Assembly: GCA_026989535.1 (NCBI GenBank)
Contig: JALSJD010000072.1
Location: 1-64,000, forward strand
DNA from: Cyclobacteriaceae bacterium
GTDB lineage: Bacteria > Bacteroidota > Bacteroidia > Cytophagales > Cyclobacteriaceae
Reading direction: 5' to 3'
Length of the DNA: 64,000 bases
In this document: positions 39,915 to 50,169 of the stretch, in pieces
How the letters are laid out: each line of letters starts with the position of its first letter
Position numbering within the stretch: position 1 is the first letter of the stretch
The notes under the pieces: generated by a model
Told to the model about the DNA's origin: nothing
Seen by the model: the letters and a program-made list of their open reading frames with translations, nothing else
The model's database searches: none
Made by a program: the position numbers and the translations under genes

Positions 39915-40958
39915 ATGAAACCAAAATATACCATAGCAGTTACAAGCCTTAACAATACAGATAACCCTGGGGCAGGAGTTCCTGTAATTAGAGGATTACG
40001 TGAAGCAAAAAGTTTTGATGTACGCATTATAGGATTGGTGTATGAGAACTTAGAACCTGGTATATATATGGAAAATGTAGCTGATAAAATTTATCAAATA
40101 CCCTATCCTTCAGCTGGTTCTGATGTTTTTATGGAACGTATTGAGTACATCCATTCAAAAGAAAACATAGATGTTATTATTCCAAATTTTGATGCTGAAT
40201 TATTCACCTTTATGAAGTCCGAACACGTCTTAAAGGATATGGGTATTAAAACATTTTTACCAACTATTAAACAATTTGAAGAAAGGCATAAATCAGAACT
40301 TCCAGAGTTTGGCAAAAAATACGGCTTTGACATTCCTTTTAGTAAAACAATAACCAACCTGTCAGATATTAAAAACTTACAGTACGAGTTTAATTACCCT
40401 GTATTAGTTAAAGGAAAATTTTATGATGCTTATTTGGCTTATACACCTGAACAAGTAATCGAATTTTTTAATAAAATAAGTTCAAAATGGGGTGTTCCAG
40501 TAATTATTCAAGAATTTATTAAAGGTACTGAGGTAAATGTTATAGCCTTAGGAGACGGTAAAGGAAACACCATAGGATCAGTACCTATGCGTAAACAGTA
40601 TATAACAGACAAAGGAAAAGCTTGGGGAGGAATTACCTTAGGGGATAAAAATCTAATGAAGATTACAAAAGACCTAATCAAAAAAACAAAGTGGAAAGGT
40701 GGTATGGAATTGGAATTTATCAAAACCCAAGAAAATAAGTATTATATCATTGAGATAAATCCAAGAATTCCTGCTTGGGTTTATCTTGCCGTAGGTGCTG
40801 GGCAAAATTTACCAGAAGCACTTGTTAAATTGGCACTTGGCGAAAATGTAGAGCCTTTTAAATCGTATGATGTAGGGAAAATGTTTGTGCGATATTCACA
40901 AGATATTATTGCTGATATATCTGTGTTTGAAAAATTATCAATGATTGGAGAATTATAA
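39915..40958 (+). CDS. ATP-grasp ligase (CarB-like)
   Basis: NYPVLVKGKFYDAYLAYTPEQ, VIIQEFIKGTEVNVIALGDG, GGMELEFIKTQENKYYIIEINPRIPAW. Confidence 0.92.
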   Translation: MKPKYTIAVTSLNNTDNPGAGVPVIRGLREAKSFDVRIIGLVYENLEPGIYMENVADKIYQIPYPSAGSDVFMERIEYIHSKENIDVIIPNFDAELFTFMKSEHVLKDMGIKTFLPTIKQFEERHKSELPEFGKKYGFDIPFSKTITNLSDIKNLQYEFNYPVLVKGKFYDAYLAYTPEQVIEFFNKISSKWGVPVIIQEFIKGTEVNVIALGDGKGNTIGSVPMRKQYITDKGKAWGGITLGDKNLMKITKDLIKKTKWKGGMELEFIKTQENKYYIIEINPRIPAWVYLAVGAGQNLPEALVKLALGENVEPFKSYDVGKMFVRYSQDIIADISVFEKLSMIGEL

Positions 40959-40982
40959 TATAAAAAATTAAGTAATAAAGAG

Positions 40983-42332
40983 ATGACCACGAAAAAAAGA
41001 TACGAACGACCAATTATTACAAAAATAAATGCAGGTGTAACCGATAAATTTGGTATGCGACCCAAAATGCCTATAATTTCTAAAATTGAGGGTGTTGCCA
41101 TTACAGATATTATTGCCAAATATGGTTCTCCAGCTTTTGTTATTTCTGAAAAAACTATCCGAAAAACATATAATGAAGCCAAAAGAGCTTTTAGCACTCG
41201 CTATCCTAATGTTCAATTTGCTTGGTCTTATAAAACAAACTACCTAGATGCTGTTTGTCAAATATTTCATTCAGAAGGTGCTTGGGCAGAAGTTGTATCA
41301 GGTTTTGAATACGATAAAGCAATAGCAAATGGAATTCCAGGTAATAAAATACTCTTTAACGGGCCAGATAAATCTAAGGATGATTTAATTAAAGCTGTTG
41401 AAAATGGGGCTTTTATTCACTTAGATCATTTTGATGAACTATATGAGTTATTAAGTATTGCAGATACTTCAAAAAAACGACCCAAAGTAGCAATACGTGT
41501 TAATATGGATACAGGTGTTTATCCGTTATGGGATAGGTTTGGGTTTAACTATGAAAATGGGGAAGCTTGGAATGCTTTAAATCGTATAATGCTAAGTGAA
41601 AAAATGGATTTAGTCGGTTTGCACACGCATATTGGAACCTATATGATGACACCAGACCCTTATGCAGTTGCAGCTTCTAAATTGGCCGAGTTAGCTGTAA
41701 GGGTTGATAAAAAATACAATCACAAAATTAAATATATAGATATGGGTGGAGGTTTTGCTTCAAAAAACACCTTAAAAGGAGCTTACTTGCCCGGAAAAGA
41801 TACCTGTCCAAGCTTTGACCAATATGCTGAAGCAATTACCAATGCTTTAATAAATTCAGAGTTAGATCCTAACAAAATGCCAACCCTTTTCTTAGAAACA
41901 GGCCGTGCCTTAATTGATGATGCTGGTTATTTGGTAGGTACTGTTTTGGCTAACAAAAGATTATCTAATGGAAGGCGCTCTATGATTGTTGATGTTGGAG
42001 TTAATATGTTATTTACTTCTTTTTGGTACGAACACGAAATTTACCCTGTAAAAGAAGTAAGTGCAAATGCAGAAGACACTACTATTTACGGACCTCTTTG
42101 TATGAATATTGATGTAATAAGAGACGTTATCAAATTTCCATTGCTACAAAAGGATGATAACTATGTAATAAAAAGAATTGGAGCCTATAATATGACACAG
42201 TGGATGCAGTTTATTACATTAAGACCCAATATTGTTTTAATTGACATTAATGGTAATACACATATTATTAGAGAAAAAGAAACCAATGAAAGTTTAACCT
42301 CTCACGAAAGAGTTCCTGCCTATTTAAAGTAG
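40983..42332 (+). CDS. Fold III PLP-dependent amino-acid decarboxylase (DapDC/ODC-like)
   Basis: FAWSYKTNYLDAVC (PLP lysine), GLHTHIGTYM, IDMGGGFA, LFLETGRALIDDAGYL. Confidence 0.93.
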   Translation: MTTKKRYERPIITKINAGVTDKFGMRPKMPIISKIEGVAITDIIAKYGSPAFVISEKTIRKTYNEAKRAFSTRYPNVQFAWSYKTNYLDAVCQIFHSEGAWAEVVSGFEYDKAIANGIPGNKILFNGPDKSKDDLIKAVENGAFIHLDHFDELYELLSIADTSKKRPKVAIRVNMDTGVYPLWDRFGFNYENGEAWNALNRIMLSEKMDLVGLHTHIGTYMMTPDPYAVAASKLAELAVRVDKKYNHKIKYIDMGGGFASKNTLKGAYLPGKDTCPSFDQYAEAITNALINSELDPNKMPTLFLETGRALIDDAGYLVGTVLANKRLSNGRRSMIVDVGVNMLFTSFWYEHEIYPVKEVSANAEDTTIYGPLCMNIDVIRDVIKFPLLQKDDNYVIKRIGAYNMTQWMQFITLRPNIVLIDINGNTHIIREKETNESLTSHERVPAYLK

Positions 42333-42339
42333 AAAATTA

Positions 42340-44529
42340 ATGTCGATAAAAGTAAAACCTGCTTTAAAAACTACGCTAAATAGCTATTCTCAGATTTTTT
42401 TCTCTGAGAACAACTTCTTGGCATCATTACTTATTGCGGTTAGTTTTTTAGATCCTTGGGTGGGGTTTTATGGCTTAATTTCTGTGCTATTTGTAAATTT
42501 TACAGCAATAAAATTAGGCTACGATAAATTTACAATACAAAAAGGGCTTTATGGTTTTAATGCGTTGTTAACAGGCTTAGGAACAGGAATGATATATCAA
42601 CCTAGTGTATCGCTCACTATCATAGTTTTATGTATAGCCTTGTTAACTTTGTTTATAACCATAGCACTGCAAGGTGTATTAGCTAAATATGCACTGCCTT
42701 TCCTGAGCATTCCGTTTATTATTGGTATGTGGACAATATTATTAGCAACCAAAGATTTTTCGGCATTAGGGTTGGCAGAAAGAGGCATTTATACTTATAA
42801 TGAATTATACGCCTTAGGAGGTAAAAATTTAGTAAATATTTATGACTGGTTTGGTAATTTACAAGGGTTTGAAAGTATTAAAATATACTTTTTGTCACTC
42901 GGAGCCATCTTTTTTCAAAGTAATGTATTGGCAGGAATAATTATTGCTATAGGCTTGCTTAATTTTTCTAGAATAGCCTTTTCTCTTTCCTTATTAGGTT
43001 TTTATTCGGCTTATTTATTTTATCTTTTTATTGGAGCTAATTTTTCCGAACTGGAATATACATTTATAGGGTTTAACTATATTCTAACAGCAATTGCCAT
43101 TGGTGGGTATTTTATTGTTCCTTCAAAAACATCATATACTTGGGTGATTGTTTTACTTCCAGTTACTATACTTATTGCCTCTAGTTTAGAACATGTTTTT
43201 TCGGTATGGCAAATTCCTATATACTCTTTACCCTTTAATATTACCGTATTACTATTTATTTATATTCTCAAATTAAGAATTACTAAAAGTGAGAGCCTTA
43301 ATGATTTATTTGTTAAGCTAGAAACCCCAGAACAAACCTTATACCTCTATAAAACAGTTACCGAAGAATTTAAAAGTAAAAATTATTATCCTATTCACTT
43401 ACCCATAAAAGGCGATTGGAATGTTATGCAAGCTCATAACGGAAAATATACCCATAAAGATAAATGGCGACACGCATGGGATTTTATTATTTTAAATGAA
43501 GAAGGAAATCAGTTTAGTGGTTCGGGCGACTATTGTGAAGATTATTATTGTTATAATAAGCCTGTTTTTTCACCATCTCACGGATACATTGTTGGTATAA
43601 CAGATGGTATTGAAGATAACATTATTGGGGAAGTAAATACTGCCCAAAACTGGGGAAACTCTATTGTTATTAAACATACCGAATTTTTATATACACAAGT
43701 TAGCCATTTAAAAGCTGAAAGTATTAAAGTTAAAATTGGCGATTATGTAAAAAAAGGGAAACTCCTAGGAAATGTAGGTAATTCAGGTCATTCACCATAC
43801 CCTCATTTGCATTTTCAAATACAAGCAACGCCTTATGTAGGTTCAGAAACCTTAGACTATCCTTTATATAATTATATTGTTAAAAATCAATCTGAAATTG
43901 AATTAATTACTTTTGGTAAACCCCAAGAAAATCATTTAGTTGCCCCTGCTGAGTTAGATGAGATACTTAAAAATGCATTAAATTTTATTCCAGGAAAAAT
44001 ATTGCAAGTTTCGGAAGAAGGTAATATCTATAAAACAGAGATGTGGAAAATTCAAAAAAATGCGTACAATCAGACCTATATTTCAGACGAAAAAAGCGAC
44101 TCGTCTATTTTCTTTTATACCACAGAAGCAGGAGTGTTTTTTGCAAATTTTAAAGGAGATAAAGGGAGTAATTTATTTATATTTTTCAAATCACTGTACA
44201 ACATAAATAAGTCATTTTATAAAAACATAGAAATTAAAAATAACATAAGACCAGATTTGTTTTTTAGCAAACCTGTAATGTGGATGCAAGATATTATAGC
44301 ACCCTTTTATCTTTTTTTGGAGGTTAAATTCTCTTTAAACTACATAGAAAAGGATGATGAATTTATGCCTAATGCTATAAATATTAAAACAAAAAACACC
44401 AAATATTTCTTAAAAAAATCTATTAATGAGGAAGTTTTTGAGATTACTATTTTTAGAAAAGGGACTATCGATATACAATCTAAAAACACATCAAAAAAAA
44501 TAAGAGTTGAAACATTGAAAAACGTATAA
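42340..44529 (+). CDS. Urea-transporter-like membrane domain fused to M23 metallopeptidase
   Basis: N-term FTIQKGLYGFNALLTGLGTGMIY (UT family); C-term M23 residues KWRHAWDF, SPSHGYIVGI and GNSGHSPYPHLHFQIQ; further about 200-aa C-terminal extension. Confidence 0.88.
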   Translation: MSIKVKPALKTTLNSYSQIFFSENNFLASLLIAVSFLDPWVGFYGLISVLFVNFTAIKLGYDKFTIQKGLYGFNALLTGLGTGMIYQPSVSLTIIVLCIALLTLFITIALQGVLAKYALPFLSIPFIIGMWTILLATKDFSALGLAERGIYTYNELYALGGKNLVNIYDWFGNLQGFESIKIYFLSLGAIFFQSNVLAGIIIAIGLLNFSRIAFSLSLLGFYSAYLFYLFIGANFSELEYTFIGFNYILTAIAIGGYFIVPSKTSYTWVIVLLPVTILIASSLEHVFSVWQIPIYSLPFNITVLLFIYILKLRITKSESLNDLFVKLETPEQTLYLYKTVTEEFKSKNYYPIHLPIKGDWNVMQAHNGKYTHKDKWRHAWDFIILNEEGNQFSGSGDYCEDYYCYNKPVFSPSHGYIVGITDGIEDNIIGEVNTAQNWGNSIVIKHTEFLYTQVSHLKAESIKVKIGDYVKKGKLLGNVGNSGHSPYPHLHFQIQATPYVGSETLDYPLYNYIVKNQSEIELITFGKPQENHLVAPAELDEILKNALNFIPGKILQVSEEGNIYKTEMWKIQKNAYNQTYISDEKSDSSIFFYTTEAGVFFANFKGDKGSNLFIFFKSLYNINKSFYKNIEIKNNIRPDLFFSKPVMWMQDIIAPFYLFLEVKFSLNYIEKDDEFMPNAINIKTKNTKYFLKKSINEEVFEITIFRKGTIDIQSKNTSKKIRVETLKNV

Positions 44530-44531
44530 TT

Positions 44532-45842
44532 ATGAAAAAAATAATGTATATAGTTTTACTATTATTTTTCGTAAATAATAGTGCTGCCCAAATAGTGCAA
44601 AATGTTCCTTCTGTTGATAAAAAAACCTACGAATTATACCTAGCAAAAGATTGGGATAAGTTAATAAAAATAGGGAAAAATGCATTAAGAAATGGCATTG
44701 ACTTTTATTACCTAAACTACAGATTAGGTATTGCTTATTATGAAAAGCAAAATTATGCACAGGCAATAAAATACTTTAAAAAAGTAAACCTATCCAATCC
44801 AAATGATGATACCATAAAAGAATATTTGTATTATTCGTATTTGTTATCTAGTCGTTATGATGATGCTAGACTACTAGGAAACAACTTTTCTGATAAAATG
44901 AAAAAGCGCTTGGGCATAAGAATAGCAAACCCGTTTTTTAGTGCCATACATCTTTCGGCTAAATTTGATATTGTTGAAGATTATACTTACACATCTCAAT
45001 CAAATGAAAAAATAGACCAACAGGTAGTTCAAAAGCAATCTTGGTATAGTTTTGGCGCTGAGCATTTAATAGGGAATAACATTACTCTAATGGGCGTTTT
45101 TAGCAAAACAAATATCGAAAATGCAGTTAATAATACTAATCCTGATTTGCCAGAAAAATACACAGGTAAAGTCAATCAAAATCAGTATTATGTATCTTTA
45201 AAATACCATTTAGGAAATGGATTTAATACCGCTTTAGGCTTGCACTATTTAAGTACAGAATTGTACGCGCCAACAACTAGAACTCAAGGCAATGGCAAGT
45301 CTAGAAATTTTAACTTATATTCTTATAAAGAAAAGTCATTTGTAGTATCAGCCAATATTAGCAAATCATTCTCCATATTTAATGCCACTTTAGAGACCTC
45401 TATTGCCAACTTAAATAATAAAACCCAAATACAGCCTTCTCTAAGCTTGAGAATTTATCCTTTTGGAAACAATACGTTCTTTTTAGAAACAAAGGGAATT
45501 TATATAGCTGAAACCGATGGGGTAATAAGCACAAACTATTCGACTATAAAGCAGAGTTTTGGCTTTAAAATTAAGAAATACTCTTTTATCAGCCCATCCA
45601 TTACTTATGGCGAATTACTTAATTTTACGGATTTTAATGCATTTATAGTTAATAACGATATAGATAAAACAAAACTGAGGATTGAGAACTATATTAACAT
45701 AGGATTTAACGAAGGCTATTTTAATGTGTTTTTTAATTATAGATACAATATTAAAGAGAATACCTATAAGATAAACAATGCTAATAAGGCCATAGATTAT
45801 AACTCACAAAATATTTTATTAGGCATAAAATGGTACTTCTAA
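44532..45842 (+). CDS. TPR protein with C-terminal outer-membrane beta-barrel-like region
   Basis: Signal peptide, TPR (NYRLGIAYYEKQNYAQAIKYFKKVNLSNPNDD), alternating amphipathic strands, terminal GIKWYF. Confidence 0.8.
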   Translation: MKKIMYIVLLLFFVNNSAAQIVQNVPSVDKKTYELYLAKDWDKLIKIGKNALRNGIDFYYLNYRLGIAYYEKQNYAQAIKYFKKVNLSNPNDDTIKEYLYYSYLLSSRYDDARLLGNNFSDKMKKRLGIRIANPFFSAIHLSAKFDIVEDYTYTSQSNEKIDQQVVQKQSWYSFGAEHLIGNNITLMGVFSKTNIENAVNNTNPDLPEKYTGKVNQNQYYVSLKYHLGNGFNTALGLHYLSTELYAPTTRTQGNGKSRNFNLYSYKEKSFVVSANISKSFSIFNATLETSIANLNNKTQIQPSLSLRIYPFGNNTFFLETKGIYIAETDGVISTNYSTIKQSFGFKIKKYSFISPSITYGELLNFTDFNAFIVNNDIDKTKLRIENYINIGFNEGYFNVFFNYRYNIKENTYKINNANKAIDYNSQNILLGIKWYF

Positions 45843-45864
45843 AAAAATAAACAAATAAATAAAT

Positions 45865-46482
45865 ATGAAGCTGCTAAATATCACAATAATTGCTTTGTTC
45901 TTAAACATAAATTTTGCTTTTGGGCAAACAAATAAAGAAATAATCAATGCTTTTAAAAAAAGTTATGAGCTGGAAGCAACGGGTTCGTATAAAGAAGCAT
46001 CGAATGAATTAAAAAAAGTATATGCTGATGATTCTTATGAGATAAACCTACGTTTAGGCTGGTTAGAGTATAATGCTGGTATGTTTCAAGAATCTGCTGC
46101 CTATTACCAAAGTGCACTAAATTTAAAACCCTATTCAGAAGAAGCAAAATTTGGATTAATCAATCCAAAAGTAGCTCAAGGAAAATGGAATGAGGCTATA
46201 AAAATATATAATAACATATTGTCTATAAATTCATTAAATACAGTAGCAAACTACCGTCTTGGGCTTATTTATTTCGGACAAAAAAAGTATTTAAATGCTA
46301 AAGAGTACTTTGGGAAAGTAGTAAACTTATACCCTTTTGATTATGACAGTTTACTGATGCTTGCTTGGACTAACTACTATCTAGGAAAATATAGTACTGC
46401 AAAGGTTTTATTTAACAAAGCACTTATGAATAGACCTAATGATAAATCTGCTCAAGAAGGACTTGATTTATTAGACCTATAA
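45865..46482 (+). CDS. Periplasmic TPR protein
   Basis: Signal MKLLNITIIALFLNINFAFGQ and several TPR units. Confidence 0.85.
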   Translation: MKLLNITIIALFLNINFAFGQTNKEIINAFKKSYELEATGSYKEASNELKKVYADDSYEINLRLGWLEYNAGMFQESAAYYQSALNLKPYSEEAKFGLINPKVAQGKWNEAIKIYNNILSINSLNTVANYRLGLIYFGQKKYLNAKEYFGKVVNLYPFDYDSLLMLAWTNYYLGKYSTAKVLFNKALMNRPNDKSAQEGLDLLDL

Positions 46483-46517
46483 GAGACCAATAATTTGCTA
46501 GCAACAAAAAAACAACT

Positions 46518-47405
46518 ATGAGAAAAAGCCTAACTTATTATATTACTTTATTTATTATTAAATTAAAAGGTATAAAAAAAGAGTTTAGTAAAGCCCCCAT
46601 AGACTATAAAAAAATAAGAAAAGAAGATATTCACCAACCGAAATCCAAGTTTTTTAGGAAGTATTTAGTGCGTAATTTTAAAATTTCGAACACCTCAATT
46701 ACTGAGGTAAATCGAAACAAAACATCTTCTAACTTATTAATATTTATTCACGGAGGAGCTTTTATTTCAGGTCCAGCAAAACATCATTGGGATACATTAC
46801 AAGAAATTTCTAAACGAACAAAATATACAATTTGGATGTGTGATTATCCAAAAGCACCTGAAAATAATATTTCAGAATTATCGAAAAATATTGATTTGGT
46901 ATATAAGACTGCTTTAAAAACTTACCAACCTAAACAAATTTCACTTATTGGCGACTCTGTTGGTGGAACGTTGATTATAGCTCTTACACAGCGATTAATT
47001 AAAAAACAAATTGAGTTGCCTCTCAAAATAATACTCGTTTCTCCAGTTATGGACGCCACTATGTCTAATCCTCAAATAGATGCGATAGATAAAACAGACC
47101 CTATGTTAGCGAAAGTTGGAGTACTTAGTGCGAAAAAAATGTGTGCTGAAAACGATAATTTGAAAGATGTGATGATCTCACCAATAAATGGAAGCTTTAT
47201 TGGTTTTCCAAAGATAGTTTTATTTATAGCTGACAATGACATTACTTACCCTGACCAACAATTAACAATACAAAAAATGATTAAGGATAAAGTAAATATT
47301 GAAGTAATTATAGGAAAAGGGATGCCACATATTTGGCCATTTTTGCCTGTTATGAAAGAAGCAAAATTAGCTTTAAATGAACTAATATTTAAATTGAACA
47401 GCTAA
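46518..47405 (+). CDS. Alpha/beta hydrolase (HSL/steryl-acetyl-hydrolase-like)
   Basis: FIHGGAFISGPAKHHWD oxyanion HGG and GDSVGG nucleophile elbow. Confidence 0.9.
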   Translation: MRKSLTYYITLFIIKLKGIKKEFSKAPIDYKKIRKEDIHQPKSKFFRKYLVRNFKISNTSITEVNRNKTSSNLLIFIHGGAFISGPAKHHWDTLQEISKRTKYTIWMCDYPKAPENNISELSKNIDLVYKTALKTYQPKQISLIGDSVGGTLIIALTQRLIKKQIELPLKIILVSPVMDATMSNPQIDAIDKTDPMLAKVGVLSAKKMCAENDNLKDVMISPINGSFIGFPKIVLFIADNDITYPDQQLTIQKMIKDKVNIEVIIGKGMPHIWPFLPVMKEAKLALNELIFKLNS

Positions 47406-47439
47406 CCACAATCAGCATAGCACCAGCGAATACTATAGG

Positions 47440-48669
47440 CTATTTTGTAGCAAATCCAACCTTTTTTAAATCAGCCCAATAGCTAGGGTACGATTTGTTA
47501 ACTACTTCTGGAGATTCGATACTTACAAAAGGTAATACACAGGCCAATGGAGCAAAAGCCATAGCCATTCTGTGGTCATGGTAGGTGTTAATGTAAACAT
47601 TCTTTGTTTTCCAATCTCCTTTGGGTGGTATTACCGTCCACTGTTCATTTTTTTCGATAAAATCAGCTCCCAGTTTTTGCAGTTCTTGTTGAATGGCTAA
47701 CACCCGGTCTGTTTCTTTAATTTTTAAGGTGTGTAATCCTGTAAAAACACAACTGTGCTCTAATGCTGCGCAAATTACCGCAAAGGTTTGTGCTAAATCG
47801 GGGTTGTTTATAAAATTGATGGAAGCAGGCATTTTTTTGGGTTGCTTGGTTAGTATTGCTCCCATTTTATCAAAAGTAGTTTTTACACCAAAGGGCTCCA
47901 TAAGTTGCACCAAGGCACTATCTCCCTGCAACGAATTTGCTCGGTAGCCTGCCAAAGTTAACTTCTCTGCCCCTGAAAGCACAAAAATGCTATACCAATA
48001 ACTAGCACTGCTCCAGTCGGGTTCAACGGTAAATTCTTTAAAAATATAGTTGGCAGGGCTCACAACATACTTGTTTTTATCAATTAGTACTTCCACACCA
48101 AAATGTTTCATTAACTCAATCGTCATAAGCAAGTACGGTTTGCTTGTTGCTCCGTTTTCAACGTTAAGTGTAAGCCCTTTTTCTAAGGTAGGAGCCAACA
48201 TAAGCAATGCAGATAAATACTGGCTACTTATAGAGCCATCTATACTAATGGTATTGGTAAGTTGTTTATTAAACCCTTCTATTTTGTGGGGTGGATAGCC
48301 TTTTTTATGCTGATATTTAATTACTACACCAATTTTTTGCAAGGCATCTACTAAAAGTTTAATAGGGCGTTCCTGCATTCGTTTAGTGCCAGTCATTAGT
48401 TTTTGCTGGTTTGTTAGTGCAAAAAAAGTAGTTAAAAATCGCATCACAGTACCCGCATCCATCACATCAATTATTGGCTCGGTTGAGTTGATTAAAGCCT
48501 CCATTAACTGCGTATCTCTTGCAGAGGATAGGTTATTAATTTTACCCTGTGCTGCACATAGTCCATTAATAAGCAGGGCTCTATTGCTTTCACTTTTAGA
48601 GCCCGGAATTTGAATTATTCCTAAATCACTCGATTTATTTTGGTACGATATATGTACTTCTCTTTTCAA
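47440..48669 (-). CDS. aroA: 3-phosphoshikimate 1-carboxyvinyltransferase
   Basis: IPGSKSESNRALLI, DAGTVMRFLT, KETDRVLAI, YHDHRMAMAFAPLA. Confidence 0.94.
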   Translation of the reverse strand: MKREVHISYQNKSSDLGIIQIPGSKSESNRALLINGLCAAQGKINNLSSARDTQLMEALINSTEPIIDVMDAGTVMRFLTTFFALTNQQKLMTGTKRMQERPIKLLVDALQKIGVVIKYQHKKGYPPHKIEGFNKQLTNTISIDGSISSQYLSALLMLAPTLEKGLTLNVENGATSKPYLLMTIELMKHFGVEVLIDKNKYVVSPANYIFKEFTVEPDWSSASYWYSIFVLSGAEKLTLAGYRANSLQGDSALVQLMEPFGVKTTFDKMGAILTKQPKKMPASINFINNPDLAQTFAVICAALEHSCVFTGLHTLKIKETDRVLAIQQELQKLGADFIEKNEQWTVIPPKGDWKTKNVYINTYHDHRMAMAFAPLACVLPFVSIESPEVVNKSYPSYWADLKKVGFATK

Positions 48670-48797
48670 ACGTTCTAAAATTTGTGCAAATCAAACTCAA
48701 TTTAAAAGATTACTTGAATCTTTATTGGTTTTTTTGCGTATATTGTATTGAACCTTTTTAGGTTTAAATTGTGTTATAAGATTAAACTATATAAAAA

Positions 48798-48989
48798 ATG
48801 ACAACAACAAAAACAAAATTAACCTTAGGGTTACTAGCAGGTGTTGCAGTAGCAGCTTTTGCGGTTAGCAAGCTAGGGCAAAATTCGATTAAAGAGTTAG
48901 GAGAACGAACAGCCGATTTGCGTGAAGCACTCAACCAGCAATTAAATCAATTGCGAAATTTTAAAAGAACCGATAAGCGATTTATTTAG
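48798..48989 (+). CDS. Small YtxH-like protein
   Basis: TM helix then charged helix; converges on aroB. Confidence 0.6.
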   Translation: MTTTKTKLTLGLLAGVAVAAFAVSKLGQNSIKELGERTADLREALNQQLNQLRNFKRTDKRFI

Positions 48990-50028
48990 TGCCGTAAAAT
49001 GCTAATGCTTCTGCTACTTCATCTTTAGTAATTTTAATAGAATGTACGGCTGCTCCAAGTTTGTGTAGCAGTACTGCCTGTATTTGTGTGTATTCATTTT
49101 TTTTATCCTGTGCCAAATTTGTTAGTATTTCTTCCATTCCGCTTTTCGGAATATCCTTTCTTTCAAAATAGGTGTCAATAATGCGGATTAATTCGTTTTT
49201 ATCAGTTGTACTCAATCCTGATTTTTGTTCTGATAAATGCGCTTCCGCAACCATGCCAATAGCTACCGCCTCACCGTGCAAAATTGGCATGTTATTAGTT
49301 AAAAAATAAGTTTCAACAGCATGCCCAATAGTGTGGCCAAAATTTAAAAATTTTCGTTCATTTTTTTCCAATGGGTCGGCTGTTACAATATTGTTTTTTA
49401 TAGTTACAGACTTGCCAATATACATACCCCAATCAGTCTGCTCAATTTTTAGTGTAGCCAGTTCCTTCAAATGGTTTACATCCTGAATAAAACCGTGTTT
49501 TAACATTTCGGAAAATCCTGATTTTAATTGCTCTAACGGGAGTGTATCTAAAAAAGAAGGGTCAATAATTACTTTGGTGGGTAGGTTAAATAGGCCAATA
49601 TGATTTTTAAACCCATTAAAATCGATTCCTAATTTACCTCCTATACTTGCATCTACTTGTGATAATAAGGTGGTTGGAATATTTACAAAATCAATCCCAC
49701 GTTTATAGGTACTGGCACAAAAACCTCCCATATCGCCAATAACACCACCGCCTAAATTAATAAGTAAAGCATTTCTATCTGCATTAGCCTCGGTAAGGCG
49801 TTGCCAAATATGAGTGCAAGTGGTTAATGTTTTATGTTGTTCACCGCTTTTAATTTCAATAATATCTGCATTTTTAAAACAGGGTTCGACTAGAGGCAGG
49901 CAATTTTTCTTGGTATTTTCATCTACCAATACAAAAACTTTTGAATACGAACTCTCCTTTAAAAATCCATCAATACATTCTTTCGAATTTCGAGTAATTT
50001 CAATATAACCAGGAAGCTTTCCGTGCAT
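48982..50028 (-). CDS. aroB: 3-dehydroquinate synthase
   Basis: LINLGGGVIGDMGGFCASTYKRGIDFVNIPTTLLSQVDASIGGKLGIDF, NFGHTIGHAVE. Confidence 0.96.
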   Translation of the reverse strand: MHGKLPGYIEITRNSKECIDGFLKESSYSKVFVLVDENTKKNCLPLVEPCFKNADIIEIKSGEQHKTLTTCTHIWQRLTEANADRNALLINLGGGVIGDMGGFCASTYKRGIDFVNIPTTLLSQVDASIGGKLGIDFNGFKNHIGLFNLPTKVIIDPSFLDTLPLEQLKSGFSEMLKHGFIQDVNHLKELATLKIEQTDWGMYIGKSVTIKNNIVTADPLEKNERKFLNFGHTIGHAVETYFLTNNMPILHGEAVAIGMVAEAHLSEQKSGLSTTDKNELIRIIDTYFERKDIPKSGMEEILTNLAQDKKNEYTQIQAVLLHKLGAAVHSIKITKDEVAEALAFYGTK

Positions 50029-50169
50029 TCTATCTGTTTTTGTAATGGATTTTCAAAGGTAGTAATCTTCTAATGATTATAGGTTTTTCTCTTAGGGATT
50101 ATTTCGTAATAGACCTTTAGAATAAACCACAAAACCTACATTATATTTGCCGCATTAAACAGCACAGTT

